Shown here: one piece after another, positions 46,301 to 49,157 of the stretch
How the letters are laid out: each line of letters opens with the position of its first letter
How positions within the stretch are numbered: the first letter of the stretch is position 1
Origin: Ypsolopha sequella
Lineage: Eukaryota > Arthropoda > Insecta > Lepidoptera > Ypsolophidae
DNA: 64,000 nucleotides
Assembly: GCA_934047225.1 (NCBI GenBank)
Contig: OW203989.1
Location: 6,981,977-7,045,976, forward strand
Reading direction: 5' to 3'
Notes under the pieces: model-generated
Told to the model about the DNA's origin: nothing
Seen by the model: only the letters and a program-made list of their open reading frames with translations
The model's database searches: none
Translations under genes and position numbers: made by a program

Positions 46301-46937
46301 CACTGAAGCCGACTATTTGTCGAAATATATCTGGAACTATTATTCTAATAAGTGTTTTTATATAAATATATAATATAAACTGAATAAAAAACAAATAAGT
46401 TATCTTCAATACAAAATTATATTTGTTTTCATTTCCTCACACTATGCATTGAAAAATGTAGTATGATACACGGGCGTAAGAGCAATAAATTACTCGGTTA
46501 CGTTTAAAACACTCGCTACGCTCGTGTTTTAAATCGTCCTCGTAATTTATTCCTTTGCGCCCTTGTAGCATAAACTACTATTAAAATAGCACTTATAATG
46601 TTTGTTTCTGAAAAAAAATTAATTTGTTTCCTGTAGGCCACGCGGGCGAAGCCGCGGGTAGAAGCTAGTACTAATTTAAATATATTAATAAAATTACTCT
46701 TCTGATCTAGGCTCGATTTTTGTCAATACACCACCCAACATCTTTGACGCAAAAAAAATAAAAATAAAAAGAAAATACCATGCAAATGTATATTCAGCGT
46801 TGGAACTTTCTGCTGGTCCTTTGCGTCATTTGCCCGCTGCTTCCTGCCCTTGTCGAGGTGGGGGGGGAGTGGTGCGCACGCGCTGAGCGAGGGGAGCTCC
46901 CCCCCGCACCCCTCGAGCAGCGCGCCGTACTGGAGCT
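10035..46937 (-). CDS. wake: wide awake / ANKFN1 orthologue (13 exons; 5' end not found)
   Basis: Minus-strand exons, 5' to 3': about 46779-46937, 41676-41754, 37465-37568, 18726-18939, 17353-17510, 16854-17051, 16523-16718, 15617-15749, 15031-15166, 12552-12757, 12205-12350, 10544-12122 and 10035-10370. All junctions are GT-AG and all phases agree, giving about 1213 residues. Order of parts: ankyrin repeats (LNADGMSPLDVAVLANNRQ), fibronectin III, the ANKFN1 core (LPRGLYLGYLKLQSS, RDNPHVSSEEWDYL), a Ser-rich linker and a C-terminal RA-like domain. Drosophila WAKE promotes sleep onset and controls the GABA-A receptor RDL in clock neurons; mammalian ANKFN1 is its homologue. The role here is by homology. 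Introns hold most of the repeats listed below; the largest, 18940-37464, is 18.5 kb. The start codon was not found. Confidence 0.93.
10544..12122 (-). CDS. wake: wake large exon: helical core and Ser-rich disordered region
   Basis: 1579 nt, 526 residues. The first third, from EEWDYL through RRLFKDMEIP, VSFIMVCPPAE, LLSLPIQAFEMIHLQTYH and WKAERWLMDLISFARDKDK, is folded and conserved in ANKFN1. The remainder is rich in Ser, Asn and Gln with no domain and looks intrinsically disordered. It ends PGILQ at donor CAG|GTGAGA in phase 0. Confidence 0.95.
12205..12350 (-). CDS. wake: wake exon: LPRGLYLGYLKL segment
   Basis: 146 nt, coding VSRIQLPRGLYLGYLKLQSS then RVRDNPHVS. This is the most recognisable ANKFN1/WAKE signature in the window. 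The donor leaves TC, completed by T of the next exon to Ser before EEWDYL. Confidence 0.96.
12552..12757 (-). CDS. wake: wake exon: ANKFN1 core, QLYHKPLRD segment
   Basis: 206 nt, coding QLYHKPLRDSHGTVVLSCVN, then WAPVSKLRRRVLSEDNTIGE and HDQIAYHQ. Donor CAG|GTATTG in phase 0. Confidence 0.92.
13150..13305 (-). repeat. tRNA-like SINE fragment in a wake intron
   Basis: On the minus strand CCTCTGTGGTCTTGTGGTTC resembles a Pol III A box, and AATTCAAATCC about 60 nt on resembles a decayed B box. This is followed by text like that of other insect tRNA-derived SINEs. No intact tRNA fold. Confidence 0.55.
13809..13849 (-). ncRNA. Hammerhead-like motif, TTGATAA core, in Penelope copy 1
   Basis: Minus strand: stem I GCC, core TTGATAA (13846-13840), extra T, stem II GCCGA/TCGGT, GAAA (13821-13818), CGGTT, then stem I GGC. 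Positions 3 and 8 are U and A instead of C and G. Confidence 0.6.
13861..14395 (-). pseudogene. Penelope-like element C-terminus: YIG half of GIY-YIG endonuclease
   Basis: The open minus frame includes SYIGETKRNVSTRLTEHIRS, then GSAVAEHAL, KIHEAIEISRNPNFNRDHGW and LAPSWKPVL. The YIG-E-x-R-xxxRL-EH and REAIEI-type phrases with SWKP are typical of the C-terminal endonuclease of Penelope-like reverse transcriptases. The GIY half and the whole reverse transcriptase are missing. The low-complexity tail ends ASSS and a stop. Fragment only, so not functional. Confidence 0.85.
14400..14700 (+). mobile_element. 5'-truncated Penelope-like element, copy 2 (plus strand)
   Basis: This 301-bp arm is the inverse of 13761-14061. 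It codes only the last part of the ORF (SSFCLITAPNNKQLEQ onward, stop near 14598), then a hammerhead-like motif and the common 3' tail ending at 14700. Truncated further downstream than copy 1. Confidence 0.85.
14612..14652 (+). ncRNA. Hammerhead-like motif, TTGATAA core, in Penelope copy 2
   Basis: Core TTGATAA at 14615-14621, GAAA at 14640-14643, flanking stem I GCC/GGC. It differs from copy 1 in stem II (CGTT for CGGT). Confidence 0.58.
14770..14900. other. GC-rich patch in a wake intron
   Basis: A short CpG-rich island beside the Penelope foldback. The wake exons on either side join in phase without it, so it is not a required exon. It could be an alternative exon or a repeat fragment; nothing recognisable is encoded. 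Confidence 0.3.
15031..15166 (-). CDS. wake: wake exon: ANKFN1 core, VSCSWDDV segment
   Basis: 136 nt, coding VSCSWDDVKGLRSDMEKHT, then LKLLTAAAQMQSALCLQDL. It ends one base into a Gly codon completed by the exon at 12757, whose frame continues QLYHKPLRDSHG. Confidence 0.92.
15617..15749 (-). CDS. wake: wake exon: ANKFN1 core, GVYLAC segment
   Basis: 133 nt, coding GVYLACILYHEDKVLVTSEE and later FLPVIEVDETYP and DFHWLMK. Donor AAG|GTGAGC. The sequence type is characteristic of ANKFN1/WAKE proteins. Confidence 0.92.
16212..16250 (+). ncRNA. Hammerhead-like motif, TTGATAA core, solitary
   Basis: Stem I GTTCC pairs with GGAGT (one G-U), core TTGATAA at 16218-16224, extra T, stem II GCC-gcgt-GGC, GAAA at 16236-16239, and the self-complementary ACCGGT. 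It lies antisense in a wake intron with no obvious partner arm. Confidence 0.62.
16523..16718 (-). CDS. wake: wake exon: linker into the ANKFN1 core
   Basis: 196 nt. Starts WRDVSNRTSRG, passes through an Ala-rich stretch and a Pro-rich stretch, and ends KKTATIRQLFTAASKFQKNL then R. The donor CG|GTCAGC plus G of the next exon gives the conserved RRGVYLA junction. Another frame is also open here but lacks the phase fit. Confidence 0.85.
16854..17051 (-). CDS. wake: wake exon: FN3 domain, second half
   Basis: 198 nt. It carries VEWSSRGDFS and then LTRGRRYFFRSCAGNIKGWG, the classic FN3 F-G strand signature (YFFR.xA.N.xGWG). It ends TPRSVVPS at donor A|GTAAGT. Confidence 0.93.
17205..17262 (-). 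repeat. SINE fragment in the FN3 intron of wake
   Basis: The minus strand has GCATGCACCAATGAGTT, the same phrase that follows the B box of the tRNA-like SINE at 39105-39185. Only the part after the B box remains. Confidence 0.6.
17353..17510 (-). CDS. wake: wake exon: FN3 domain, first half
   Basis: 158 nt. The frame reads RLLLGYQQARVPPAPPPP, then DLEVCGAHAVTVRLRDARY and IVTKYR. The Pro-run entry into a beta-strand region is typical of the start of a fibronectin III domain. The donor AGAG|GTCAGT joins TG of the next exon, giving the KYRVEWSS junction. Confidence 0.9.
17757..18180 (+). repeat. Dispersed repeat, inverted partner of 7242-7660
   Basis: Begins cgaaaaccatttcgagattt and ends near aaaacggcgtatattctc. 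It aligns with the reverse complement of the block at 7.2-7.7 kb. It lies just upstream of the FN3 exons of wake, inside an intron. Confidence 0.8.
18726..18939 (-). CDS. wake: wake exon: helical segment after the ankyrin repeats
   Basis: 214 nt. It reads KTTEALGSHLRRLAREAESR, then LHEVVGSAERD, an Ala/Gly-rich insert and HWERRVRTLK. The charged helix-like ends fit the linker between ankyrin and FN3 regions in ANKFN1 proteins; the Ala/Gly insert looks lineage-specific. The weak donor GTTAGT is set by phase. Confidence 0.88.
19177..19384. mobile_element. MITE with AAGTGGATACTTCTT ends, copy 1
   Basis: The ends are exact inverses: AAGTGGATACTTCTT and AAGAAGTATCCACTT. The interior, with acagaggaaggaatcc and an aacgattaaaa stretch, is shared with the copy at 36062-36362. 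Confidence 0.75.
19495..19972 (+). repeat. Lepidopteran interspersed repeat (CGGCCAAGTGCGAGTC type)
   Basis: Starts ccggccaagtgcgagtcaga, ends after a GGAC run with ggtactatggaaccctaaaa. Another full copy is at 57815-58110 and a 3' part at 54875-55015; a start fragment on the minus strand lies near 1898-1930. Common in Lepidoptera; SINE-like or LINE-end origin is inferred. Confidence 0.7.
20030..20440. repeat. GC-rich repeat fragments (ggaggcccc type)
   Basis: Two short GC-rich pieces, near 20030-20090 and 20350-20435, both carry gtggaggcc phrases. The second ends taaatccagccctgac, a repeat tail I associate with Lepidoptera. Boundaries uncertain. Confidence 0.4.
20703..20909. mobile_element. 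Near-perfect foldback with outward hammerhead-like motifs (ACTAGT family)
   Basis: Two arms of about 100 bp are inverted copies around a 7-bp loop near 20803-20809. In the right arm the order is CCGACGA (20825-20831), T, stem II GTC/GAC, GAAA (20844-20847), self-complementary ACTAGT. The left arm carries the same on the minus strand (GAAA at 20768-20765). The core deviates from CTGATGA at U4 and U7. Confidence 0.75.
20962..21290 (+). repeat. Lepidopteran retroelement-derived repeat (CTAGCTTTTGCCCGCGG type)
   Basis: Begins actagcttttgcccgcggct and ends with ctttcgcatttataatatta, a very common lepidopteran interspersed repeat. The start motif recurs reversed at 46620-46668. A GGGAT simple repeat follows at 21287-21325. 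Confidence 0.7.
21365..21609. mobile_element. 245-bp MITE with about 40-bp terminal inverted repeats
   Basis: Left end TACAGGATGTTAAGAT and right end ATCTTAACACCTTGTA are near-inverses. Matching continues through gcggaagccggaaa and tttccggcttccg. Non-coding; TA at both ends fits a TA-targeting element. Confidence 0.8.
22515..22965. mobile_element. GC-rich foldback element
   Basis: Both ends carry, in inverse, the phrase AGCTTCAGGCTTC preceded by imperfectly matching text (CAGAAC-G and TTAA-like blocks). The interior is CpG-rich, unlike the surrounding intron. Both strands are open for 76-104 codons and Arg/Lys-rich, but no domain is recognisable. Family not known to me. Confidence 0.5.
23803..24164 (+). 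mobile_element. SINE-like element, copy A, with 10-bp target duplication
   Basis: Body from taggtagtagagctgatgct to a tail of TGGA repeats. It is flanked by AACAGCGCCT at 23793-23802 and again at 24165-24174. It shares its full length with copies at 52172-52525 and 61133-61497. Near the 3' end gtccagcagtggacgaacta resembles the 3' end of lepidopteran non-LTR elements, which suggests LINE-driven mobilisation. Confidence 0.88.
24611..24775. mobile_element. Hairpin MITE (ATTTGACAGGACTAA family), copy 1
   Basis: Inverted arms around the loop tcttttcgatacagaaaga; outer ends ggtatcaattcggcg and acagaatcgac-type text. Same family as 30580-30732, 37709-37827, 51566-51677 and 61000-61555. Confidence 0.75.
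25590..25760 (+). pseudogene. Possible retroelement ORF tail
   Basis: One frame reads RWQDHRSISYLAQRISLAIQ then RGNAASVMGTFAPAGLP, ending soon after. The LAQR-SLA-QRGNAASV phrase recalls the C-terminal end of a repetitive lepidopteran retroelement-type ORF, but I cannot name the family. Only about 50 codons are left. Confidence 0.35.
26480..26620 (+). repeat. Dispersed repeat (ctctcgcactgag type), copy 1
   Basis: The phrases ttttatataatttatatt, tttttgctacgtttcc and actcgcactgagggtttttt match 29395-29545 and, more weakly, 39605-39690. Non-coding. Confidence 0.6.
26966..27004 (-). ncRNA. Hammerhead-like motif, TTGATAA core, good stem I
   Basis: Minus strand: stem I TTCCT (27004-27000), core TTGATAA (26999-26993), extra T, weak stem II CC/GG, GAAA (26980-26977), self-complementary ACCGGT, C, stem I AGGAA (26970-26966). 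The 5-bp stem I pairs perfectly at the expected positions. Confidence 0.62.
27016..27138. repeat. Perfect-arm hairpin with a CTAGT tandem loop
   Basis: Arms atagtttacatcagccagtg (from 27031) and its inverse (to 27126) extend at least 36 bp without mismatch. The loop holds four CTAGT units. Adjacent to the hammerhead-like motif at 26966-27004, so probably the head-to-head centre of the same element. Confidence 0.8.
27205..27600 (+). repeat. About 390-bp dispersed family, copy 1
   Basis: First half: TTTTTCAATGCA-type start with gctcgtaaaggcccactt, internal ggctctggatacagtcctt, and a closing TGCATTGAAAAA at about 27463-27474, which is the inverse of the start. Second half: its own inverted halves, cgtagtatg to ataaactacta. 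Copies: 38145-38515 (minus), 38690-39000, 45430-46585 (interrupted) and 54490-54870. Confidence 0.85.
27940..28025 (+). repeat. SINE fragment with a GAAT tail
   Basis: The phrase ggctcggttcgaatcctg is a B-box-like sequence, followed by gagcatgcgcctg and a run of tgaa units. The A-box part is not intact. Confidence 0.5.
28735..28920. repeat. Minisatellite, about 22-27-bp units
   Basis: About eight variants of the unit TTAACACATATTTTCTCGAT in a row. On the minus strand this gives a repeating frame (KICVKIE-like), an artefact of the repeat rather than a gene. A single further unit lies at 29522-29542. Confidence 0.85.
29132..29376. mobile_element. MITE with about 65-bp imperfect inverted ends
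   Basis: The left arm runs from aggacctgcccccctattct to tatcatcaaaaacatagata; the right arm is its inverse with indels, ending ataataggccctctgg. Non-coding. Confidence 0.75.
29395..29545 (+). repeat. Dispersed repeat (ctctcgcactgag type), copy 2
   Basis: Matches 26480-26620 through acttttatattaataaaaaa-like text, cgaatccgtccctctcgcac and ttttttcgcatatggag. It ends in one unit of the minisatellite sequence. Confidence 0.6.
29578..29642 (-). repeat. tRNA-like SINE fragment
   Basis: Minus strand: ATCGGTAGCTCAGTCGTTAA (A-box-like) and GGATTCGAATCC (B-box-like) at tRNA-like spacing. The acceptor stem does not pair, so it is not a tRNA gene. Confidence 0.55.
29994..30245. mobile_element. MITE with long inverted ends (TACAACGTGTAACA family), copy 1
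   Basis: The left arm acaacgtgtaacacaaaggt is the inverse of aacctttctgttacacgtt-type text at 30240. The arms extend about 85 bp. Family members: 42047-42312 (best), 44595-44650 (one end) and 54145-54343. Confidence 0.82.
30580..30732. mobile_element. Hairpin MITE (ATTTGACAGGACTAA family), copy 2
   Basis: Best copy in the window: arms cttaacttatttgacaggac and gtcctgtcaaataagttaag around the loop tcttttcgataaagaaaga. Confidence 0.85.
30733..32036. other. Intron DNA; nothing firmly recognised
   Basis: An 80-codon open frame at 31146-31388 ends in a Cys cluster (CCCDCQ) but has no recognisable domain or splice context. AT-rich elsewhere. Confidence 0.4.
32037..32860 (+). pseudogene. Decayed mariner transposon
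   Basis: The left end gtacgaggggcgttcattat is a mariner-type terminal repeat. Frame-broken transposase pieces follow: TKDDPRSGRPTAVVT, then AAIRDAGFEILEHPPYSTNL and LSDFYLFPRLKEYLRG, the last of the HPPYSPDLAPSDYHLF type that holds the final catalytic Asp. Much of the middle is missing and several frames are used. Dead. Confidence 0.8.
32912..32999. repeat. Short inverted repeat
   Basis: Arms tccaaacaactagatatgcc and ggcctatctagttgtttgga with extension into gaagctggc/gcaacttc. Follows the mariner remnant; function unknown. Confidence 0.6.
33000..35068. other. Intron DNA with a tRNA-like SINE fragment
   Basis: At 33755-33830 the minus strand has TCTCTGTGATCTAGTGGTTC (A-box-like) and GCGGGTTTTAATCC (B-box-like), a decayed SINE. 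An AAAT-type simple repeat lies near 33295-33312. I recognise nothing else. Confidence 0.45.
35069..35390. mobile_element. 322-bp MITE with about 100-bp inverted ends
   Basis: Ends ACTAATTCTGTTCAACTGAT and its inverse at 35390. Pairing continues through gcaaataattgc and ccaacgatttcaat-type blocks. The centre is unrelated DNA. Confidence 0.82.
35943..35987 (+). ncRNA. Hammerhead-like motif, canonical CTGATGA core
   Basis: Stem I ACTTGA (35943-35948) with TCAAGT (35982-35987), core CTGATGA (35949-35955), one extra C, stem II GGCCC-actaa-GGGCC, GAAA (35972-35975), self-complementary ATATAT, cleavage position after 35981. All three stems can form and the core is consensus, apart from the extra C before stem II. 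Solitary copy in the 18.5-kb wake intron. Confidence 0.68.
36062..36362. mobile_element. MITE with AAGTGGATACTTCTT ends, copy 2
   Basis: Left end aagtggatacttcttaag, right end gaagtatccact. The interior shares acag-aag-aaaa and aacgattaaaa with copy 1 at 19177 but is longer. Confidence 0.7.
37010..37376. repeat. Inverted pair of tRNA-like SINE sequences
   Basis: Left arm (minus) and right arm (plus, from 37216) are near-identical over about 150 bp around a 40-bp centre. Each holds GGATAGCTCAGAGGCTAGAG (A box), an anticodon-like arm TCGC-ccggcaa-GCGA and the B box CCCGGGTTCGATTCCCGG. The T arm is perfect, but the acceptor stem does not pair and U33 is C, so these are tRNA-derived repeats rather than tRNA genes. 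Confidence 0.75.
37465..37568 (-). CDS. wake: wake exon: second ankyrin repeat
   Basis: 104 nt. It encodes LNADGMSPLDVAVLANNRQ followed by LAKMLMEFGGKEGTQ, a clear ankyrin repeat with the G-x-SPLD-A pattern. The donor T|GTAAGT leaves one base that joins TC of the exon at 18939 across an 18.5-kb intron to give Phe. Confidence 0.92.
37709..37827. mobile_element. Hairpin MITE (ATTTGACAGGACTAA family), copy 3, right arm deleted
   Basis: Left arm intact from ggtaccgattcggtg; the right arm is shortened to aaagacaggccgaatcaata. About 140 bp from wake exon 37465-37568. Confidence 0.72.
38145..38515 (-). repeat. About 390-bp dispersed family, copy 2 (minus strand)
   Basis: Reverse-complement match to 27205-27600, including tgcattgaaaaat at 38504 and tttttcaatgcatagtg near 38252. 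Confidence 0.85.
38690..39000 (+). repeat. About 390-bp dispersed family, copy 3 (internal deletion)
   Basis: Starts tttttttcaatgcaaggtgc. The stretch between cctgtgtaacata and cctcacacta is missing compared with copy 1; the second half is complete. Confidence 0.82.
39105..39185 (-). repeat. tRNA-derived SINE head
   Basis: Minus strand: GAGCCGGTAGATCAGTTGGT (A box) and CCAGGTTCGATCTCCGG (B box) at tRNA spacing, followed by GGCATGCACCAATGAG, the SINE body seen also at 17205-17262. Confidence 0.72.
39605..39690 (+). repeat. Dispersed repeat (ctctcgcactgag type), copy 3
   Basis: Weaker match to 26480 and 29395: gaatccgcccctctcgcact then gagcgtgttttcac. Bordered by AT-rich DNA with no gene. Confidence 0.5.
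40450..41170. repeat. Repeat block with a three-unit tandem array (about 125 bp)
   Basis: Starts with ttaaccgacttcaaaaagga, then a poly-T stretch. From about 40730 to 41105 a unit with gaccttcgatcctggcttca and actcctcaacgga occurs three times with substitutions and one 9-bp insertion. Minus-strand open frames here are repeat artefacts. Confidence 0.75.
41227..41592. repeat. Near-perfect inverted repeat, arms about 160 bp
   Basis: Left arm aaataaaataaacttttaac to gaagtcggcg; the right arm is its inverse ending aaagtttattttatttt; centre about 40 bp (near 41393-41432). Arms look almost identical, implying a recent origin. It ends 84 bp from wake exon 41676-41754. Confidence 0.88.
41676..41754 (-). 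CDS. wake: wake exon: first ankyrin repeat
   Basis: 79 nt, acceptor ACAG|CT and donor AACAG|GTGAG. It encodes LFAAVEHGYLDKARNILES and then TDVDVN, an ankyrin helix pair. AG plus T from the next exon gives Ser. Confidence 0.9.
42047..42312. mobile_element. MITE (TACAACGTGTAACA family), copy 2
   Basis: Best-preserved copy: ends tacaacgtgtaacagaaggg and cctttctgttacacgttgta. The inner arms pair through tatagaacaacttttactat. Confidence 0.88.
42345..42475. repeat. Degenerate foldback with hammerhead remnants
   Basis: Outer arms accacgataaaattcaagat and its inverse. The plus strand retains CTGATG-CCTGAAATATATC, with stem II lost. Same layout as the element at 8386-8588. Confidence 0.55.
42969..43144. 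mobile_element. 176-bp MITE
   Basis: Ends TACTAGTTTATATGAAC and its near-inverse; pairing extends about 45 bp including gtatgggagctaagcg. Non-coding. Confidence 0.78.
43395..43550 (+). repeat. Dispersed repeat also present at the right edge
   Basis: The text atatcgacggaaacaacatt and gaaataacgttcaagtcag matches 63954-64000 (atatcgacagaaaatatatt). Full extent unknown because the other copy is cut by the window edge. Confidence 0.6.
43560..44590. other. Intron DNA; nothing recognised
   Basis: AT-rich, with a cluster tgaattttgaatttgaaatt near 44368 of the retroelement-tail kind. Short open frames only. Confidence 0.4.
44595..44650 (-). repeat. Single end of the TACAACGTGTAACA MITE family
   Basis: Carries taagctcttcaaatatggtt then acctttctgttacacgttgt; the opposite end is missing. 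Confidence 0.7.
44920..45068. mobile_element. 149-bp MITE with about 38-bp inverted ends
   Basis: Left gagccgtattttttaatcgt and right acgattcaaaaatacggctc are near-inverses, continuing into attcacgtgc/gcacgtgaat. Confidence 0.82.
45430..45655 (+). repeat. About 390-bp dispersed family, copy 4, first part
   Basis: Matches copy 1 from tttttcaatgcatgtgctcg to the aaattcaca phrase. It resumes at 46425, so about 770 bp has inserted between. Confidence 0.85.
45775..46034. mobile_element. MITE inserted within family copy 4
   Basis: Ends GGTGACTTTTTGATCATCGT and acgatgatcagggggtcacc, inverse of each other over about 35 bp. A partial relative lies at 6885-7085. An AT dinucleotide run follows at 46035-46066. 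Confidence 0.8.
46296..46340 (+). ncRNA. Hammerhead-like motif, decayed core
   Basis: Stem I TTCCA pairs with TGGAA. Core CTGAAGC has two changes from CTGATGA (46303-46309). Stem II GAC/GTC, GAAA at 46322-46325, ATATAT, C. Probably inactive. Confidence 0.45.
46425..46585 (+). repeat. About 390-bp dispersed family, copy 4, second part
   Basis: Continues the copy at 45430-45655 from atatttgttttcatttcctc to ataaactactatta. The two parts together make one full element interrupted by later insertions. Confidence 0.85.
46620..46668 (-). repeat. Start fragment of the CTAGCTTCTACCCGCGG repeat
   Basis: Minus strand ACTAGCTTCTACCCGCGGCT, as at 20962. About 110 bp from the wake exon at 46779. Confidence 0.65.
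46779..46937 (-). CDS. wake: wake exon upstream of the ankyrin repeats
   Basis: The acceptor follows a pyrimidine tract (ctccccccgtatag); AG at either of two adjacent positions is possible, so the start is 46937 or 46935. The frame reads ELQYGALLEGCGG and later KGRKQRANDAKDQQ then TLNIHLH. The donor ATG|GTATTT leaves one base, G, which joins CT of the next exon to give Ala before LFAAVEHG. That exact phase fit is the main support. It is the least certain wake exon. Confidence 0.65.
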
Positions 46938-47390
46938 CTATACGGGGGGAGAAAGGGGTAAAATAAATAAAAAGGCAAAAAAAAATTGCTGCAAAGCAAG
47001 GGATAAGTAATACAATAAAACCAAGCGGAATGGACAAAACAAAAAATGTCGAATGGTTTTTATAAAAAATAACCAAATTTAATGTAATGAGGATAAGTCA
47101 CATAACGGGAGAATCCAATTTTGACTATTACATTGCATGTGTTATGATTTTCTGAGTACACTACTTTTTGATTTTTTGAAATCCGTCCATAAATGGCAAA
47201 GTTATTTAATATTTTATCGGGCTTGATTTTAAAACGCGCGCCTCCCGCCCGTGGATACCGATGTCGTCATCACACACAGACCCCGCGCGATCGCAGTCGT
47301 CCAGTACGCACATTCGTGATTAGTAGCGAACACTCGGTTTTTTTTCGAGTTTTATGCATTATCGGTTTATTGTTTCGGTGTTCTGTAATA

Positions 47391-49137
47391 ATGAGCAACA
47401 AATTGGAAGATGGATTCGAAAAAGGACAGTCAGATAATCTACCTAAAGTGGATTCTTTCATGGTTTTTGAATACTTAAACAATCATGTGAAGTATACCAG
47501 CGCTGAAATCCGAGGTTGGAAGCTTCAACGGTAAGTACCTACCAAATTTAATGTGTTAGTTAGTGAGTTTAGGCCTAGGTACTTTTTCCCATGGCTGTTG
47601 CGGTAGGTAATGTGAAAATAATAAAATAACCTGGGTAAAAAGGTACATGGACAGCATAACACACTCCATCATAAAAACGTTAGTCAAGTCAAGTACCTAC
47701 ATTATTTCTTCCTACGGAGTTCGAGTTGATGTTTTTGTAAGCAGGCAACTGCAGGCATGATTCATTGCGATTTAGTAAGTGCCGGTTTCAAGTTCACCTA
47801 AACATTATAGACCGGGAGCGCGCCGTAGATTAACTAACATTAGCGGATACCTACCATGTTTTTTGTTTCGATGCACTTAAATGGTGCAACCGCATCAGGT
47901 AATGTGATGTAGGTATTTAATGCTGTATGATTATTACAGGTCTGTACGAGAGTCATATGGCGACGATGCCGTAGGGTATGTCCAAGTCCAAAGAAATGGA
48001 AATGTGTGCACAGTAAAGGCAAGAATAACACCGGAGCATAAAGTAAAAACTAAAGGTTATAGCTGCACTCTCAAATGTGAAGAAAATGATAAAACTATTA
48101 TTGATGTTACTTGTCATGATTGTGCTGCACAAAAAGGAGGTTGCAAACATAGTGTAGCATTTCTTATGTGGATACACAGACGCAGTGAAGAGCCTTCTCC
48201 AACTGAAAAAAAATGTTATTGGGCCAAACCAAAACTGGCCACAGTGGGCACAACCTTGAAATTTATAAAAGCCAAAGATATCGGTTCCAGCGCTGGAGAT
48301 ATTGACGATAACGCTAATGTAAGAAGTGAACAATTTTTTAACAAACTGGTGCACAATATACAGTTAAATTCTATTAGGATTCAGTTAACAAGTTACGTTA
48401 CACAGAATGAACTTACGAAATCATCATTGCATAACTTGATAAATGATTATAAAAAAGAAGGTAACGACACGAACAGTGCACAAGGCTTCATCGATTATTG
48501 TACAACAAAACAAACACCAGAAAAGTGTTCAAAAATAGAACAAGAAACTCTATCTCAAGCTCAGTCTCCTTTATGGCATGAGATGCGATATTGCAGAATA
48601 ACCGCGTCAAAAATACACGACGCCGCCCATTGCAAAACCCCTGATGGTTCATTAGTTGAGCAAATATTCGGTGCAACCATACCAGAAACTCCTGCAATGC
48701 GAAGAGGCAAAGTACTGGAACCTGATGTTAGGGCAAAAGTAGCAAAATTGAGAAAATTTGTAATCGAAAATGGTGGGCTGTTTTTGAAAAGTGATTGGCC
48801 TATTTTAGGTGCATCTCCTGATGGCTTAACACAAGAATATGTCATAGAAATAAAATGTCCCATGACCACACAAGGCAAAGAAAGCTTTATTAAAAATAAT
48901 CGTCTCACAAACAAATCAAAAGGTCAAATCCAGCTGCAAATGTTTTTTTGCAACAAAACTAAAGGGCTTTTTTGTGTTGCTGATAAGAATTTTGAAGCTA
49001 ACAAAGAAGTAGAAATCTTTGAAGAAGATTTTGATGAAATTTACTGCAAAGATCTTTTGGAAAAGTCAACAAGTTTTTGGAAACACTCAGTCTTTCCTAA
49101 ATTGGTCAAAACTTATAAAAATAAACAGATGGCTTAA
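47391..49137 (+). CDS. SWIM zinc finger / YqaJ-type nuclease of the ISL2EU transposon
   Basis: Exon 1 47391-47530 (ATG of MSNKLEDGFEKG), donor CG|GTAAGT; exon 2 47940-49137, acceptor TTACAG|G; CG plus G gives Arg. 445 residues. A SWIM-type zinc finger lies at about residues 97-112 (CHDCAAQKGGCKH). The YqaJ/lambda-exonuclease-like domain covers about residues 220-420: RYCRITASKIHDAA, RRGKVLEPDVRAK (motif E), ILGASPDGL (catalytic Asp), VIEIKCP (E-x-K) and GQIQLQMFF. All D-ExK nuclease residues are present, so catalysis looks possible. An earlier in-frame ATG at 47193 exists, but the stretch after it is unlike the domain. Its 3' end lies 20 bp from the stop of the transposase gene. Role in transposition is inferred from family pairing. 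Confidence 0.9.
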
Positions 49138-49157
49138 GATATAAATATTGTTTTATT

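Noticed and set aside
46780..47010. Plus-strand frame with a hydrophobic N-terminus
   Set aside because: It is antisense to the wake exon at 46779-46937, which fits by phase and splice sites.
47953..48914. Minus-strand frames of 69-133 codons
   Set aside because: Antisense shadows of the YqaJ nuclease gene.
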